Part shown: positions 13,796-14,835 of the stretch, piece after piece
Numbering within the stretch: position 1 is the stretch's first letter
How the letters are laid out: each line of letters opens with the position of its first letter
Source of the DNA: JAEUMW01 sp039807745
GTDB lineage: Bacteria > Pseudomonadota > Gammaproteobacteria > Burkholderiales > JAEUMW01
Direction of reading: 5' to 3'
Assembly (NCBI GenBank): GCA_039807745.1
Contig: JBDHRV010000088.1
Location: 1 to 14,835, forward strand
DNA: 14,835 nucleotides
Position numbers and translations under genes: made by a program
The notes under the pieces: model-generated
Seen by the model: only the letters and a program-made list of their open reading frames with translations
What the model was told of the DNA's origin: nothing
The model's database searches: none

Positions 13796-14835
13796 ATGCT
13801 CGCGCTCGATCGCCCGCTCGGCGTCGTTGCGGACCTGGCGCTCTTCGGCGATCACGCCGACCGCGACCGCGTCTACTACATTCCCACGCGACCCCGCATC
13901 GCGGTAAGCAGCGGGCAGCACGAGCTCGTCTTCGTCAAGTTCAAACCTGAGGAAGCCGAACAGGGCGGGGTCGGGCTGCTGTCTTTCACGACCGAGCTCG
14001 TCGCCGACGAGAACCAGCTCGACCGCGCGAAGGATCATCTCGTGCGGCAGGGCGTGTCCGAGCCGCGCCTGGCGCAGGTGCCGTGGATGGGCGGCAAGGC
14101 GTACTTCGCCGCGGCGCTCGAGGAGGGCGACGGCTTCGTCGAACATCTGCTGGGCGAGATCACGCCGGACCTCGCGGCCACCAACCGCGCCATGTTCTCC
14201 GCGCGCTTGAACGAGGACGGCGCGCGTCTTATCGAAGCGCTGGTCCGCATGGAAGGGGCGACGCCGCTGGGGGTCCGCTACGAGCTCGAGTACGCCGGCC
14301 TGCGCCCGGCCCTCGATGTTCGCATTCGCGCCGATTACAAGCGCATCTACCAGGAGCTTTCCTGGGGCTTCCAGTTCGGCGTTGCGTACGAAGGCGTCGG
14401 CGTGCGCGCGTCGGTGGAATCGGCGACGCAGAAGCTCGTCGAGGCCGGCGCGATCGAGATCGAGGTCCTGCACTTCACCGACGACGCACCGCTCAAGGCG
14501 CGCGTCGACGAGGCGATCCGCTGGATTCAGGACCGCATCCTCGAAGACTTCTTCAAGACCAGCCTGCAGCCCGCAAAGCACGAGAACCTGATCGAGAAGG
14601 CGATCGCAGCGGCTGCGAAGCTCGGTGCCGCAACGTTGCAGGATGCGCTGAAGGACGCATCGCTTGTCACGCAGCTGGCGCAGGAGCTCGGCATTCCTGT
14701 CGATGCTCTGAAACGACTCGGCCAAGGCGCCGCGAGCGGCGGCGCTGGTCCCGGTGCCGGAGCGGCGAGCCAGTCGACCTTTGCGTTGAAGCTGCAGTTC
14801 ACGTTTCGCGACATCAAGCAGGAAGAGCTCAAGAC
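13796..14835 (+). CDS. Multidomain paralog-family protein, fourth gene of right arm, partial (3' end outside window)
   Basis: Unrecognised protein, 346 complete codons visible and open at the right edge. Module A spans about residues 17-75: DRVYYIPTRPRIA, HELVFVKF, GLLSFTTEL. Module B spans 95-188: VPWMGGKAYFAAAL, PDLAATNRAMFSARLNEDGA, TPLGVRYELEYAGLRPAL, RADYKRIYQEL. The region 207-256 is likely helical (TQKLVEAGAIEIEV, IRWIQDRILEDFF) and matches the 762-aa protein. Residues 310-327 are a Gly/Ala/Ser-rich linker. The last visible residues, FALKLQFTFRDIKQEEL, match the hinge entry of the 762-aa protein (VKIEELRTLDLDF), so the hinge and repeats should follow outside the window. The N-terminus is also the best visible match to the left-edge minus-strand gene. 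No signal peptide is seen. Function unknown. Confidence 0.9.
   Translation, partial: MLALDRPLGVVADLALFGDHADRDRVYYIPTRPRIAVSSGQHELVFVKFKPEEAEQGGVGLLSFTTELVADENQLDRAKDHLVRQGVSEPRLAQVPWMGGKAYFAAALEEGDGFVEHLLGEITPDLAATNRAMFSARLNEDGARLIEALVRMEGATPLGVRYELEYAGLRPALDVRIRADYKRIYQELSWGFQFGVAYEGVGVRASVESATQKLVEAGAIEIEVLHFTDDAPLKARVDEAIRWIQDRILEDFFKTSLQPAKHENLIEKAIAAAAKLGAATLQDALKDASLVTQLAQELGIPVDALKRLGQGAASGGAGPGAGAASQSTFALKLQFTFRDIKQEELK

Noticed and set aside
1..14835. Prophage, contractile injection or toxin-complex locus
   Set aside because: No sheath, tube, baseplate, portal, terminase, Rhs or other hallmark sequence is recognisable. The structural look of the proteins alone is not enough.

Overview
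The window is GC-rich, gene-dense DNA with strong Shine-Dalgarno sites, short spacers and overlapping stop/start codons. It reads as bacterial, probably a high-GC Gram-negative, but no marker gene is present and I do not assign a lineage. I see no tRNA, rRNA, CRISPR array, transposase, integrase or phage hallmark gene.

Layout: seven large protein genes lie in two divergent arms around one 184-bp intergenic region (5758-5941). The left arm reads on the minus strand: an 820-aa protein (3295-5757), a 539-aa protein (1676-3295) and a third gene that starts near 1673 and leaves the left edge with 557 codons visible. The right arm reads on the plus strand: 937 aa (5942-8755), 897 aa (8808-11501), 762 aa (11503-13791) and a fourth gene starting at 13796 that leaves the right edge with 346 codons visible. 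Gaps inside the arms run from a 1-nt overlap to 52 bp, so each arm looks like one operon.

Main observation: comparing the translations by eye, all seven proteins appear to belong to one paralogous family that I cannot name. Three regions recur. Module A is N-terminal, of the type D-x-x-x-x-x-(Y/F)-x-x-(I/L)-P-x-x-P-x-x-x-R-(R/D)-D/x-x-G-x-P. Module B has an (A/V)-F-x-h-x-L-T-x-x-G-A segment, then (T/M)-P-(I/L/V)-(Q/G)-V-x-Y-x-L and a D-x-x-x-(I/V/L)-(Y/F/H) tail. Module C is a hinge with P-x-x-x-x-L-x-x-F-(F/V/L). These are followed by tandem beta-rich repeats of about 90 residues that resemble Ig or Fn3 sandwiches. Repeat number and repeat-specific signatures are kept between the arms, so the genes probably arose by whole-gene duplication. 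The first right-arm protein alone carries a beta/gamma-crystallin domain with one canonical Ca2+-site motif. No signal peptides, membrane segments or enzyme motifs are visible, so the products look like soluble, non-enzymatic structural or binding proteins. A multi-subunit assembly is an inference from the co-directional paralogs, not something the sequence proves. The cluster extends past both edges of the window.
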